Below are positions 5,952 to 12,857 of a stretch of 15,834 bases of DNA, in pieces; position 1 is the stretch's first letter; every line of letters starts with the position of its first letter. The position numbers and the translations under genes are program-made. Source of the DNA: JBOFDK01 sp051650305 (GTDB taxonomy: Bacteria; Bacillota; Clostridia; Lachnospirales; Cellulosilyticaceae); assembly GCA_051650305.1 (NCBI GenBank), contig JBOFIT010000114.1, positions 1-15,834 on the forward strand, in the 5' to 3' direction. Below the pieces are notes generated by a model. It did not search any database. It was not told where the DNA came from and saw nothing but the letters and a program-made list of their open reading frames with translations.

Positions 5952-6656
5952 ATGAGTTATACCCAAGAACAAATCATGGCTGTCAAAGGCCAAGGCTTTC
6001 TCCCTTTAAAAGATAAGGTTCACTTTGCTGCACGTGTCCTTATCCCAGCTGGTCACATGACCACAAGCTATGCTGCTACACTGAATGCCGTAGCTGAGAA
6101 GTATGGACGTAGCTACTATACACTCACACAACGCCTCGATGTGGAAATCCCTTGGATCAAATACGAAGACATCGAAGCAGTAAAGTCCGAACTTGCTGAA
6201 GGCGGTCTTGATGTAGGTGGTACAGGACCACGTGTGCGCCCTGTCCATACATGTAAAGGTAATGTCTGTCGTGTAGGTCTTTTTGATGCTGAGGATGCTG
6301 CTTTCAAAATGCATGAACGCTTCTATAAAGGCTACTACAATACCAAGCTACCAAACAAACTTCGTCTAGGTATCTCTGGTTGCTTCAATAGTTGTTCTAA
6401 GCCTCAACTCTGCTGTATCGGCATCAGTGGCCGCAAGATGAATCAAGTCGCCATCTTTATCGGTGGTACCTTTGGTCGTGAAAAAATCATCGGCAAAGAG
6501 CTTCAGGGCCTTTACTCTGTGGATGAATCATTAGATATCATCGAGCGTGGCATTCAATTTTATCTCCACAATGGTGAACCTGGCGAGCGTTTCGCAGGTA
6601 TGGTAGACCGTATAGGCTTTGATGTTGTAGAAAAAGCCATGCTTCAATCTGAATAA
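5952..6656 (+). CDS. Small one-domain siroheme/[4Fe-4S] nitrite/sulfite reductase-like protein
   Basis: A 234-residue protein with the two parts of the nitrite/sulfite reductase fold: a ferredoxin-like half domain (about 10-80, with GHMTTSYAATLNAVAEKYG and TQRLDVEIPW) and the siroheme/4Fe-4S domain (about 90-230). Cluster cysteines are in TCKGNVCRVG (about 104-113) and GCFNSCSKPQLCCIG (about 143-157). Full-length assimilatory enzymes carry this unit twice. A single copy matches the low-molecular-mass sulfite reductases and Dsr-like proteins of anaerobes. The reaction would be six-electron reduction of sulfite or nitrite, or another siroheme-linked job, in the cytosol with an unknown electron donor. 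The first pair is spaced C-x4-C rather than the common C-x5-C. No electron-transfer partner or siroheme synthesis gene is in the window, and the gene is monocistronic. An AAGG-type ribosome site precedes the ATG. The family call is sure; the substrate is not. Confidence 0.85.
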   Translation: MSYTQEQIMAVKGQGFLPLKDKVHFAARVLIPAGHMTTSYAATLNAVAEKYGRSYYTLTQRLDVEIPWIKYEDIEAVKSELAEGGLDVGGTGPRVRPVHTCKGNVCRVGLFDAEDAAFKMHERFYKGYYNTKLPNKLRLGISGCFNSCSKPQLCCIGISGRKMNQVAIFIGGTFGREKIIGKELQGLYSVDESLDIIERGIQFYLHNGEPGERFAGMVDRIGFDVVEKAMLQSE

Positions 6657-6666
6657 TGCGTACACC

Positions 6667-6705
6667 TATTTCCAGTTCGTGTCCTTGAACTGGAAATATT
6701 TTTTT
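6667..6705 (+). terminator. Intrinsic terminator of the siroheme reductase-like gene
   Basis: TATTTCCAGTTC (6667-6678) pairs perfectly over 12 bp with GAACTGGAAATA (6687-6698) around an 8-nt loop and is followed by seven T (6699-6705). It starts 10 nt after the stop codon. Confidence 0.95.
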
Positions 6706-6715
6706 AGCCGGCATT

Positions 6716-6745
6716 GTTGCATACGCAACGAAATGGTGGTATTAT
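6716..6745 (+). promoter_or_regulatory. MATE gene promoter with palindromic operator over the -35 box
   Basis: TTGCAT (6717-6722) and TATTAT (6740-6745) are exactly 17 nt apart, 42 nt upstream of the MATE start. The perfect inverted repeat GTTGC-ATAC-GCAAC (6716-6729) covers the whole -35 box, a typical place for a repressor such as a MarR- or TetR-family protein. No regulator is encoded nearby. Confidence 0.65.
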
Positions 6746-6787
6746 TTTATACATGTCAAAAAAATAATATCTAGAAAGGAAATTGCG

Positions 6788-8173
6788 ATGTCCACACAAC
6801 AAACACCCAACGAACTTGGTACAGAAAGTATCATGAAACTTCTGATAAAATTCTCCATACCTGCTATTATCGGTATGGTAGTCAACATGCTCTACAACGT
6901 TGTAGACCGTATGTACATTGGTAATATCCCGAATGTAGGTGGTCTTGCCATTACAGGTGTAGGTATTACAATGCCTGTTACACAAATCATCACAGGTTTT
7001 GGGATGCTTATCGGTATAGGTACCTGTGCAAGTATCTCTATCTCTCTCGGAAAAGGTAAGAAAGACGAAGCGAGAAAATTCTTAGGCAATGGCTTTACAG
7101 GGATTGTCATTGTAAGTATCCTCATCGCCCTACTTGGTAACTTATTTGCCGAGCAAATCCTTACACTTTTTGGTGCAAGTGAGAACACATTACCTTATGC
7201 TTTAGATTACATGCGTCCACTCTTCTGGGGAACAATCTGTAACTTATTTACTTTTGCCCTGAATAACTCGATACGTTCTGATGGTAATCCAAAAATCAGT
7301 ATGTATACGATGATTATCGGTGCAGCGATTAACATTATCCTTGACCCAATCTTCATCTTCGGTCTTGGCCTAGGTATCAAAGGTGCTGCTTATGCAACAG
7401 TAATCTCTCAATTTGTAGCTGGCTGCTGGGTACTTTTCTACTTTACAAAAAGCAAAAAATCGAATCTTAAATTGACACGTGAAAGCATTCTCATTGATCC
7501 ACATATCATGAAGAAAATCCTTATCGTAGGCATGGCGCCATTCTGTATGCAGATGGCAAGTAGTGTCGTTACTGTCCTTGCAAACAAGGCACTTATGACT
7601 CATGGAGGTGACTTAGCAATCGGTGCAATGGCTATTATCACTTCGATTTCTACGATTTATATCATGCCACTCTTTGGTATCAACCAAGGTGCTCAGCCTA
7701 TCATTGGCTATAACTATGGTGCGAAAGACTTCAAACGTGTGAAGCAAACTTATATGTACAGCTTAATCATCTCTACTGTGATTCTTGTCCTCAGTTTCCT
7801 CTTCGTTCAGACATTCCCACACCTTGCGGTTGGTATGTTTAACAAAGATCCTGAACTTACTGAGATTACCATCTCTGGTATGAAGCTCTTCCTCCTATCA
7901 ATGCCACTTATCGGTATTCAGATGACTGCTTCAAACTACTACCAGTCTGTAGGTAAAGCAAAGAAAGCGATGATTATCAGTCTTTCAAGACAGCTTATCT
8001 TCCTTATCCCAGCCTTCCTCATCTTGCCAAATATGTTTGGTTTAAAAGGTGTATGGCTTGCTGGTCCTGTAGCTGACTTCTTAGCTGTAGCTGTATCTGC
8101 CGTGGTCATCTTCCTCGAGATGAGAAATCTAGGTAAAGATCTGCCTACTGAAGAACAACCAGTAGCTTTATAA
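6788..8173 (+). CDS. MATE family multidrug/cation efflux transporter (MepA-like)
   Basis: A 461-residue polytopic protein with two MatE repeats and about 12 membrane spans. The N-terminus NELGTESIMKLLIKFSIPAI and LYNVVDRMYIGNI match the MepA-like branch, and the second repeat begins near ILIVGMAPFCMQMASSV. It should export drugs, dyes or cationic compounds using an H+ or Na+ gradient. The length is normal for the family and no frameshift is seen. Start ATG 6788 has AAAGGAA 6 nt upstream. It stands alone between two terminators, with its own promoter. The palindrome over the -35 box suggests repression lifted by a ligand, as for many MATE genes. It is the second efflux system in the window after the ABC pair. 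Substrate unknown. Confidence 0.93.
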   Translation: MSTQQTPNELGTESIMKLLIKFSIPAIIGMVVNMLYNVVDRMYIGNIPNVGGLAITGVGITMPVTQIITGFGMLIGIGTCASISISLGKGKKDEARKFLGNGFTGIVIVSILIALLGNLFAEQILTLFGASENTLPYALDYMRPLFWGTICNLFTFALNNSIRSDGNPKISMYTMIIGAAINIILDPIFIFGLGLGIKGAAYATVISQFVAGCWVLFYFTKSKKSNLKLTRESILIDPHIMKKILIVGMAPFCMQMASSVVTVLANKALMTHGGDLAIGAMAIITSISTIYIMPLFGINQGAQPIIGYNYGAKDFKRVKQTYMYSLIISTVILVLSFLFVQTFPHLAVGMFNKDPELTEITISGMKLFLLSMPLIGIQMTASNYYQSVGKAKKAMIISLSRQLIFLIPAFLILPNMFGLKGVWLAGPVADFLAVAVSAVVIFLEMRNLGKDLPTEEQPVAL

Positions 8174-8176
8174 CCC

Positions 8177-8217
8177 AAAAAGAAGGGACACTCTATGACA
8201 AAGTGTCCCTTCTTTTT
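8177..8217. terminator. Bidirectional terminator between convergent MATE and trk operon
   Basis: AAAAAGAAGGGACACT (8177-8192) pairs over 16 bp with AGTGTCCCTTCTTTTT (8202-8217) around a 9-nt loop. T-runs follow on the plus strand and a five-T run on the minus strand. The 3' arm and loop lie inside the last codons of the minus-strand OB-fold gene, whose TAG stop is in the loop. Confidence 0.95.
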
Positions 8218-8702
8218 TTGTAGTTAATTCCCATAAGTACGCCTGCTGTTGGTACCAAGAGGAAGATGGCTACCACACGCCAAGGCGAAAGGATGTGAGT
8301 GGACACATACCCTTCTTGTGTAACCTCTAACGTGGTTCCTTCTATGCCCATCTCCCCACCTTGCTTTTCATACACTTGATGAAAAATCCCCGTAACCTTT
8401 ACTTGGTCACCTTTATACTTATAGTTTCCCCAGTACTTCACCTCACTGAGTGCTTCTCTTTGTATATACACACCGATGGCATTGCTCCCATCATGGATAT
8501 TGACCCATACATAGTCTCCACGCCCGATAGGTTCACCAATCACTTCGCCTTCGATGACCACATTTTTTTCGGCATAGGCCTTAGCGTTTTCTATCAAGTC
8601 ATTTATTTTTACCGTAGCGCCTTCTACTGGGCTCACAAGGAAAAAAAGACTGATTAGAAACCCTAGAAGTATGCTTATGCTTTGTGTATTGCTTTTTTCC
8701 AT
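8193..8702 (-). CDS. Exported OB-fold protein with C-terminal membrane anchor
   Basis: A 169-residue protein: signal-peptide-like hydrophobic stretch (about 9-29, ILLGFLISLFFLVSPVEGA), an OB-fold-like beta domain (about 45-132; VVIEGEVIGEPIGRGDYVWVN, AIGVYI, GDQVKVTGIFHQVYE), and a C-terminal span (about 143-161) ending in positive KKRR. Positive-inside reasoning puts the OB domain outside the cytoplasm, tethered by the C-terminal span. OB folds bind nucleic acids, oligosaccharides, proteins or heme in different families; the ligand here is unknown. It is the last gene of the TPR-trkA-trkA-trkH operon and overlaps trkH by 28 bp, with GGGGG 9 nt before its ATG. That coupling suggests a link with the K+ channel. 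The C-terminal codons form part of the terminator hairpin. Confidence 0.75.
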   Translation of the reverse strand: MEKSNTQSISILLGFLISLFFLVSPVEGATVKINDLIENAKAYAEKNVVIEGEVIGEPIGRGDYVWVNIHDGSNAIGVYIQREALSEVKYWGNYKYKGDQVKVTGIFHQVYEKQGGEMGIEGTTLEVTQEGYVSTHILSPWRVVAIFLLVPTAGVLMGINYKKRRDTLS

Positions 8703-10198
8703 AATGTATAGCCCCCATTCAATGCTGTTCCTATAAATACAAATGCTGAGATAAATTCAAGACGTGCGACCCACATGATGAAGATATAAGTAATCTTCAA
8801 AAAGTCTGGCATACTTGGTGTGGTAACGCCAATGGTTAAGCCGACATTTCCTGTTACAGATGCTGACTCAAAGACAGCTTCTGGTAGGCTGTATCCTGCC
8901 CATAACGTAGCCAGTACCCCTATACCAAAAGTGAGTACATAAAGCATAGCAATCAACAAGGTACTCTTCACCATTTCATCATTTAGTACTTGTTGTTTAC
9001 CAAAGTGATACTTTTCTACATACACTCTTTTCTCACTGTACATGGCTTTTTTGATGGTTTGGATGAATCCTTTGAAGATAATCCCCATACGAATCCCCTT
9101 GATACCACCTGCAGTGGAGCTAGCACTTCCACCGATAAGCATTGCTATACTGATAAGAAAGATGCCTACACTGCCCCACTCGAGTAAAAATTCTCTGCCA
9201 TAAACCGTCATAAAACCTGTGGTTGTATGGGCTGACATCATCTGATACACGACTTTTCTAAACATACTGATAGCCTCTGTGTAAAGCCCTTGCTTGCTAA
9301 ACCACATGACCACAAGACCTGTGGTTAATGTTAAAGTAGTCACGAAAGATACAATCTCGATATTTTTATAAATTTCTTTTTTATTGCCTTTCCAGATAGC
9401 ATGATGCAGTGCAAAGTTAAAGGACCCGATGATCATAACGATAATGGTAATGAGTTCATACATCCCACTATGATAATACATGATATTTTGAGACTGTGGT
9501 GCAAACCCACCTGTACTCCATGCTCCCATAAAGACCCACATACCATGAAGAAAGCTTCGTCCTAAGTCCATCCCTATGCCCAGTCCTACGAGCATCTGTA
9601 CAAAGGTACCTATGACCAAATACACAAGGGAGATAATCCAGATGGCCTTTGCTGTATCTGAAACATTAGGTAGAAGCTTCTCATCTTTGGCTTCCCCTAC
9701 ATACATACAAAAAACACCGCGCCCTTTGGTAATGAGAAAACTAAGAGCTAAGACGATCATGCCTTGCCCACCTACAAAAGTAAGCAAATGGCGCCACATA
9801 TTAAGACCGTTAGACAGATGATCTATATCTTGGATCAGTACAACCCCCGTTGTGGTATAGCCACTCATTACATCAAACATCGCATCCAAGTAGGATACAA
9901 AATGTCCACTCAAATAGTATGGAATAGCCGATAGCACCATCAAGATAATCCATGTCACTGATGCAATCATCAGACCATGTCCCCATCTAAATCGGGTTTT
10001 AAAAGACCTGCCACAAAGTTCAAGCCCAGATCCTATCATCAAAAAAATACTCATACTGATAATAAAATCAACGACCACAACCCATTCACTACTACAAAGT
10101 GCCACCATAATGGGAGCGAGATGAAGTAGGCCTATGCTACTTATCATCTTTCCCATATAATAACTTACAATTTTGATATCTTCTAATATACGTGTCAT
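8675..10198 (-). CDS. trkH: TrkH/KtrB-family potassium uptake channel subunit
   Basis: A 507-residue membrane protein of the Trk/Ktr/HKT superfamily with four pseudo-repeats, each with a pore loop. The four filter Gly sites are in TTTGV (115-119), STGGF (228-232), TTTGF (325-329) and TGNVG (449-453). The conserved GGSASSTAGGIKGIRMG block (356-372) precedes the last repeat, and a Trk-type ARLEF element lies near 478-482. It conducts K+ inward (Na+ coupling possible) under control of cytosolic RCK/TrkA proteins, which are encoded just upstream. The start ATG 10198 has AGGTGA 5 nt upstream, overlapping the stop of the 42-codon ORF four bases before it. It is long enough to be complete. TrkH and KtrB naming overlap; I prefer TrkH because the two TrkA halves are present. 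Confidence 0.93.
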   Translation of the reverse strand: MTRILEDIKIVSYYMGKMISSIGLLHLAPIMVALCSSEWVVVVDFIISMSIFLMIGSGLELCGRSFKTRFRWGHGLMIASVTWIILMVLSAIPYYLSGHFVSYLDAMFDVMSGYTTTGVVLIQDIDHLSNGLNMWRHLLTFVGGQGMIVLALSFLITKGRGVFCMYVGEAKDEKLLPNVSDTAKAIWIISLVYLVIGTFVQMLVGLGIGMDLGRSFLHGMWVFMGAWSTGGFAPQSQNIMYYHSGMYELITIIVMIIGSFNFALHHAIWKGNKKEIYKNIEIVSFVTTLTLTTGLVVMWFSKQGLYTEAISMFRKVVYQMMSAHTTTGFMTVYGREFLLEWGSVGIFLISIAMLIGGSASSTAGGIKGIRMGIIFKGFIQTIKKAMYSEKRVYVEKYHFGKQQVLNDEMVKSTLLIAMLYVLTFGIGVLATLWAGYSLPEAVFESASVTGNVGLTIGVTTPSMPDFLKITYIFIMWVARLEFISAFVFIGTALNGGYTLWKKAIHKA

Positions 10199-10202
10199 CG
10201 TC

Positions 10203-10331
10203 TCACCTCATCAACACGACAACCATCCCATAATAGGCGGCGCATAAAACAATGACAAAGGTAACTTCAACGATAATACCTAGACTAACTTCTTTGAAAC
10301 CATAGCGATATTCTGGCTTTTTCACATTCAT
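10203..10331 (-). CDS. 42-residue single-span membrane protein between trkA and trkH
   Basis: I translated this by hand: ATG 10331-10329 to TGA 10205-10203, 42 residues. It opens MNVKKPEYRYGFKEVS (charged, net positive), followed by one continuous hydrophobic stretch of about 24 residues (LGIIVEVTFVIVLCAAYYGM then VVVLM) and a final Arg. One acidic residue, Glu22, lies within the span. It starts 5 nt after the trkA stop, and TAGGGGG formed by that stop serves as ribosome site with short spacing. Its own end ATGAGGTGA supplies the ribosome site for trkH 4 nt later. This tight coupling on both sides strongly suggests a real gene. By analogy with KdpF in the Kdp complex it may be a small channel subunit, but that is inference. 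I do not recognise the family. Confidence 0.75.
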   Translation of the reverse strand: MNVKKPEYRYGFKEVSLGIIVEVTFVIVLCAAYYGMVVVLMR

Positions 10332-10336
10332 TCCCC

Positions 10337-11014
10337 CTACCAGTTAACTTTCTTTGTCTTGTGGGCAAAAAGTTGATCCAGTTGTTTTTTGTTTTTGTGT
10401 GCGACAACGACGATTACTTTATCCCCTTTTTGAAATGCCACATCGCCTCGTGGAATGACCACGCGATGCTGTCTTAAGATATACGCTATATTACACTCTT
10501 CTGGTAATATGATATCTTTAATTTTATAGCCATTAACCTCTGATGAAGTGTCTACCATATATTCGGTGAGGCTTACTTCCCCTTTATCAAGTGTCATCAG
10601 TGTTCTAAGTTCTCTTAGCATGACCTCATCTTCTATAAGATGTGCAATAATCGTGGTACTACTTACTGTATGCTCAATACCTAGTGCTTTAAAGGTCCCT
10701 TCATTTTTAGGGTTATTAATACGTGCAACGGCTTTGGGCACATCAAAGTACATCTTAGCCATCTGACAAATGAGTAAGTTCTCTTCATCTTTTCCTGTAG
10801 CAGCAATGATTACATCTGCTTCTTCGATACCTGATTCTTCAAGTACATCTACATTGGTTGCATTGCCACAGATGACGAGACTCTCCACTTCTAATGCGAG
10901 CCGTTCACATTTCTTAGCATCCTGCTCGATGGTACTTACACGGTACTTTTCTTCATTTAAAGCTTTTGTGAGATGATACCCTAATTTCCCCGCTCCTACT
11001 ATAACAATACGCAT
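10337..11014 (-). CDS. trkA: TrkA-type RCK protein, second half-length copy
   Basis: A 225-residue cytosolic K+ channel regulator: Rossmann-type TrkA_N/RCK_N domain (about 1-125) with GAGKLG (7-12) for dinucleotide binding and an acidic residue, Glu30, at the end of strand two, which favours NAD(H) over NADP(H). A TrkA_C domain follows (about 140-218, GYKIKDIILPEECNIAYILR, VIPRGDVAFQKGDKVIVVV). It would form a gating ring on TrkH and respond to nucleotide. I chose ATG 11014 (MRIVIVGAG), with AGGTGG 5 nt upstream. A GTG start at 11023 would add MVK and overlap the previous stop. The gene starts 2 nt after the first trkA copy ends. E. coli TrkA is one protein with two such halves; here they are separate genes. 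Confidence 0.92.
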   Translation of the reverse strand: MRIVIVGAGKLGYHLTKALNEEKYRVSTIEQDAKKCERLALEVESLVICGNATNVDVLEESGIEEADVIIAATGKDEENLLICQMAKMYFDVPKAVARINNPKNEGTFKALGIEHTVSSTTIIAHLIEDEVMLRELRTLMTLDKGEVSLTEYMVDTSSEVNGYKIKDIILPEECNIAYILRQHRVVIPRGDVAFQKGDKVIVVVAHKNKKQLDQLFAHKTKKVNW

Positions 11015-11016
11015 CT

Positions 11017-11676
11017 TTACCACCTATCTCCCTGTACTTCTAGACTTTTCAACGCTTCTACGTATACCTTTGCCACTACTAAAGTCATTTGATTACCTTT
11101 TTTAAGGATGCAATGCCCTGATGGATACTGTGATTTTCCCCCAACTTCTAGCTGTACGACTTTGGCTTTGTACTTCTCTTCAAAGGTACTTACTTCCATA
11201 CCCGCAAGCTTTTCATTCACTTCATACTTCAAACACATAAGGTCAGGGTCATCCATCTGCCCCACAATCTCACCGACATCACAAAGCACCTTACTTTTGA
11301 TCAGTTCGATATTGTGCTGTAGCGGATAGATGGTGTGAAGCCCTAATTTTTTATAAAATGAATGAAGTTCTAACTTGTAGTTTCTAGCGATGACACAAGG
11401 TACTTGGAAAATATTTTTGGCGATTTGTGCTGCCATAATATTGATATTATCTTCTTGGGAAACAGCTAGGAAAACATCTGCTTCTTTAATGCCTGCTCTT
11501 ACGAGAATCTCTTCATCAATCCCTGTACCTTCAATAATTCTTCCATTAAATGCATTGCCTAATGCCTCTAATCGATCTCTACATTTATCAATGATGACCA
11601 CATTATGTCCTTCATTTGAAAAGTCCTGTGCAAGCATCGACCCCATTCTTCCACACCCTACGATAACAATAAACAT
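11017..11676 (-). CDS. trkA: TrkA-type RCK protein, first half-length copy
   Basis: A 219-residue RCK protein: TrkA_N domain (about 1-125) with GCGRMG (7-12) and Asp30 at the end of strand two (VVIIDKCRDRL), consistent with NAD(H) binding, then a TrkA_C domain (about 138-215, with YPSGHCILKKGNQMTLVVA). It is clearly diverged from the second copy directly downstream, so the two probably form a hetero-oligomeric ring resembling the fused two-half TrkA. AAGGGG lies 6 nt before ATG 11676. The start is 2 nt after the TPR gene stop (TAGTTATG), indicating translational coupling in one operon. Which copy contacts TrkH directly cannot be told. Confidence 0.92.
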   Translation of the reverse strand: MFIVIVGCGRMGSMLAQDFSNEGHNVVIIDKCRDRLEALGNAFNGRIIEGTGIDEEILVRAGIKEADVFLAVSQEDNINIMAAQIAKNIFQVPCVIARNYKLELHSFYKKLGLHTIYPLQHNIELIKSKVLCDVGEIVGQMDDPDLMCLKYEVNEKLAGMEVSTFEEKYKAKVVQLEVGGKSQYPSGHCILKKGNQMTLVVAKVYVEALKSLEVQGDRW

Positions 11677-11678
11677 AA

Positions 11679-12053
11679 CTATCCCCTTTTCTTGATATGC
11701 CCTACTTGTTTGGCATCATACTCGATATAGTAACTGGCTTCATCTACCACACCTTTTGTCTGCTCTCTCACATCTACCGCATGCAACTTACTAGGTGACT
11801 GCCCACGGGTTACACGGGTTAGATTATGGGTAGCTGGCATATAAGTAGGGTCTAGTGCACTGGCCACACGGTAATACTTGGCTGCTTGTAGGTAATCGCC
11901 GTGGTATTCTGCTAGAATCCCCATCAAGTTATAGCCTTCTGGTGCATCCATACACAGTGCTACTGCTTCTTTCACAAGGATCTCTGCCTTCATTAAGTCT
12001 TTATCCTCGATAGCTTTAATTGCCTGTTCTAATCGTTCTTTAAACTGTTCCAT
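11679..12053 (-). CDS. Small TPR protein, first gene of the trk operon
   Basis: A 124-residue soluble protein. Its N-terminal half is helical and Glu/Lys-rich (MEQFKERLEQAIKAIEDKDL), followed by TPR-like helix pairs at about 25-90 (AEILVKEAVALCMDAPEGYN, then AEYHGDYLQAAKYYRVASAL and DP). The C-terminal tail (about 95-124) is polar with no known domain. TPR units are protein-protein scaffolds. Its place at the head of the operon, 2 nt from trkA, suggests an adaptor for the K+ system, but I know of no fixed TPR partner for Trk. I chose ATG 12053, with GAGGTG 6 nt upstream. An upstream in-frame ATG at 12077 lacks a ribosome site. It has no signal peptide or membrane span. Confidence 0.85.
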   Translation of the reverse strand: MEQFKERLEQAIKAIEDKDLMKAEILVKEAVALCMDAPEGYNLMGILAEYHGDYLQAAKYYRVASALDPTYMPATHNLTRVTRGQSPSKLHAVDVREQTKGVVDEASYYIEYDAKQVGHIKKRG

Positions 12054-12093
12054 AACTAACACCTCTTGCTCTTGCATTTATATTTCTAGTGTT

Positions 12094-12161
12094 AGTATAA
12101 AACGTTCTTTATAAAAAGGGGGTTAAGGTTTACACCTAGAGTGTTAAGATGGTGTTAAGAT
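12094..12161 (-). promoter_or_regulatory. trk operon promoter with four 11-bp response-regulator-like units
   Basis: On the minus strand four consecutive 11-bp units can be read: ATCTTAACACC (12161-12151), ATCTTAACACT (12150-12140), CTAGGTGTAAA (12139-12129) and CCTTAACCCCC (12128-12118). CTTAAC is shared by units 1, 2 and 4; unit 3 is degenerate. The last unit lies over the -35 position, where no consensus exists (CCCCCT), 18 nt before the -10 TATACT (12099-12094). This is the usual design of promoters activated by OmpR/PhoB-family regulators. The array starts right after the stop codon of kdpE, which encodes such a regulator, so KdpE is the obvious candidate. Confidence 0.65.
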
Positions 12162-12857
12162 TTATTCGTCTGCTAATTTATAGCCGATGCCCACTTCTGT
12201 CAGGATATACCTGGGTGCTGCCGTGTCACTTTCTAACTTTCTTCGTATACTTGCCATAAAGACCCGTAAAGACCTTGTATCATTTTCCCCGTAGCCACTT
12301 CCCCATACCTCTTTCAGTAGATAATGATGAGTCAGTACTTTGCCTGCATGATGGGACATCACCACAAGAAGGTTATATTCTATGGGGGTAAGATGTACTT
12401 CTTTCCCTTCTAAAGTCACTTGTCTTTTGCCATAATCAATGGTTAGTTCTCCTACTTTAAAGACTGGATTGCCTTCATTTTTTTCTTTGATTTTTTGTCT
12501 GAAAGCAACCCTTATGCGTGCCATCAACTCCCCTATGCTAAAAGGCTTGGTCAGAAAATCATCTGCCCCCTCATCCAGTGCTTTGACTTTATCCCTCTCC
12601 TGCTCCCTAGCGGATATGATGATGATTTTTGCTTGACACCAGTCCCTTATCTTTTCTAGAATTTCTAGCCCATCCATGTCTGGCAAACCTAAGTCCAAAA
12701 GGATGACATCTGGCTTGTGGGATAAAATCATGGAAAGCCCCATCTTCCCATCACTTGCCTCTAGATAATGGTACCCTTCCACTTCTAATGCCACTGTTAC
12801 AAACCTTCTTATGGCTTTATCATCTTCAATGATTAAGAGTGTTCCTTTATAATTCAT
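12162..12857 (-). CDS. kdpE: KdpE-like response regulator (OmpR/PhoB family)
   Basis: A 231-residue regulator: receiver domain (about 6-120) with the acidic pair Asp12/Asp13, phospho-acceptor Asp55 in ILLDLGLPDMDG, and the switch region IIIISAREQERDKVKALDEGA then TKPF. A winged-helix DNA-binding domain follows (about 132-228) with HLTPIEYNLLVVMSHHAGKV and SLRVFMASIRRKLE, which closely resemble KdpE. It should be phosphorylated by the KdpD-like kinase encoded just upstream and activate K+ uptake genes. I chose ATG 12857, with GGAGG 9 nt upstream. A longer frame begins at 12902, but its 15 extra residues do not fit the receiver fold. It overlaps the kinase stop by 11 bp. The trk promoter with direct repeats follows directly. 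Confidence 0.92.
   Translation of the reverse strand: MNYKGTLLIIEDDKAIRRFVTVALEVEGYHYLEASDGKMGLSMILSHKPDVILLDLGLPDMDGLEILEKIRDWCQAKIIIISAREQERDKVKALDEGADDFLTKPFSIGELMARIRVAFRQKIKEKNEGNPVFKVGELTIDYGKRQVTLEGKEVHLTPIEYNLLVVMSHHAGKVLTHHYLLKEVWGSGYGENDTRSLRVFMASIRRKLESDTAAPRYILTEVGIGYKLADE

Noticed and set aside
6006..6314. Minus-strand 102-residue frame opposite the siroheme reductase gene
   Set aside because: It is fully antisense to a clear family member with conserved cysteines; no independent evidence for it.
6704..6985. Minus-strand 93-residue frame opposite the start of the MATE gene
   Set aside because: It covers the MATE promoter, the tail of the preceding terminator and the MATE N-terminus; its composition is shadow-like.
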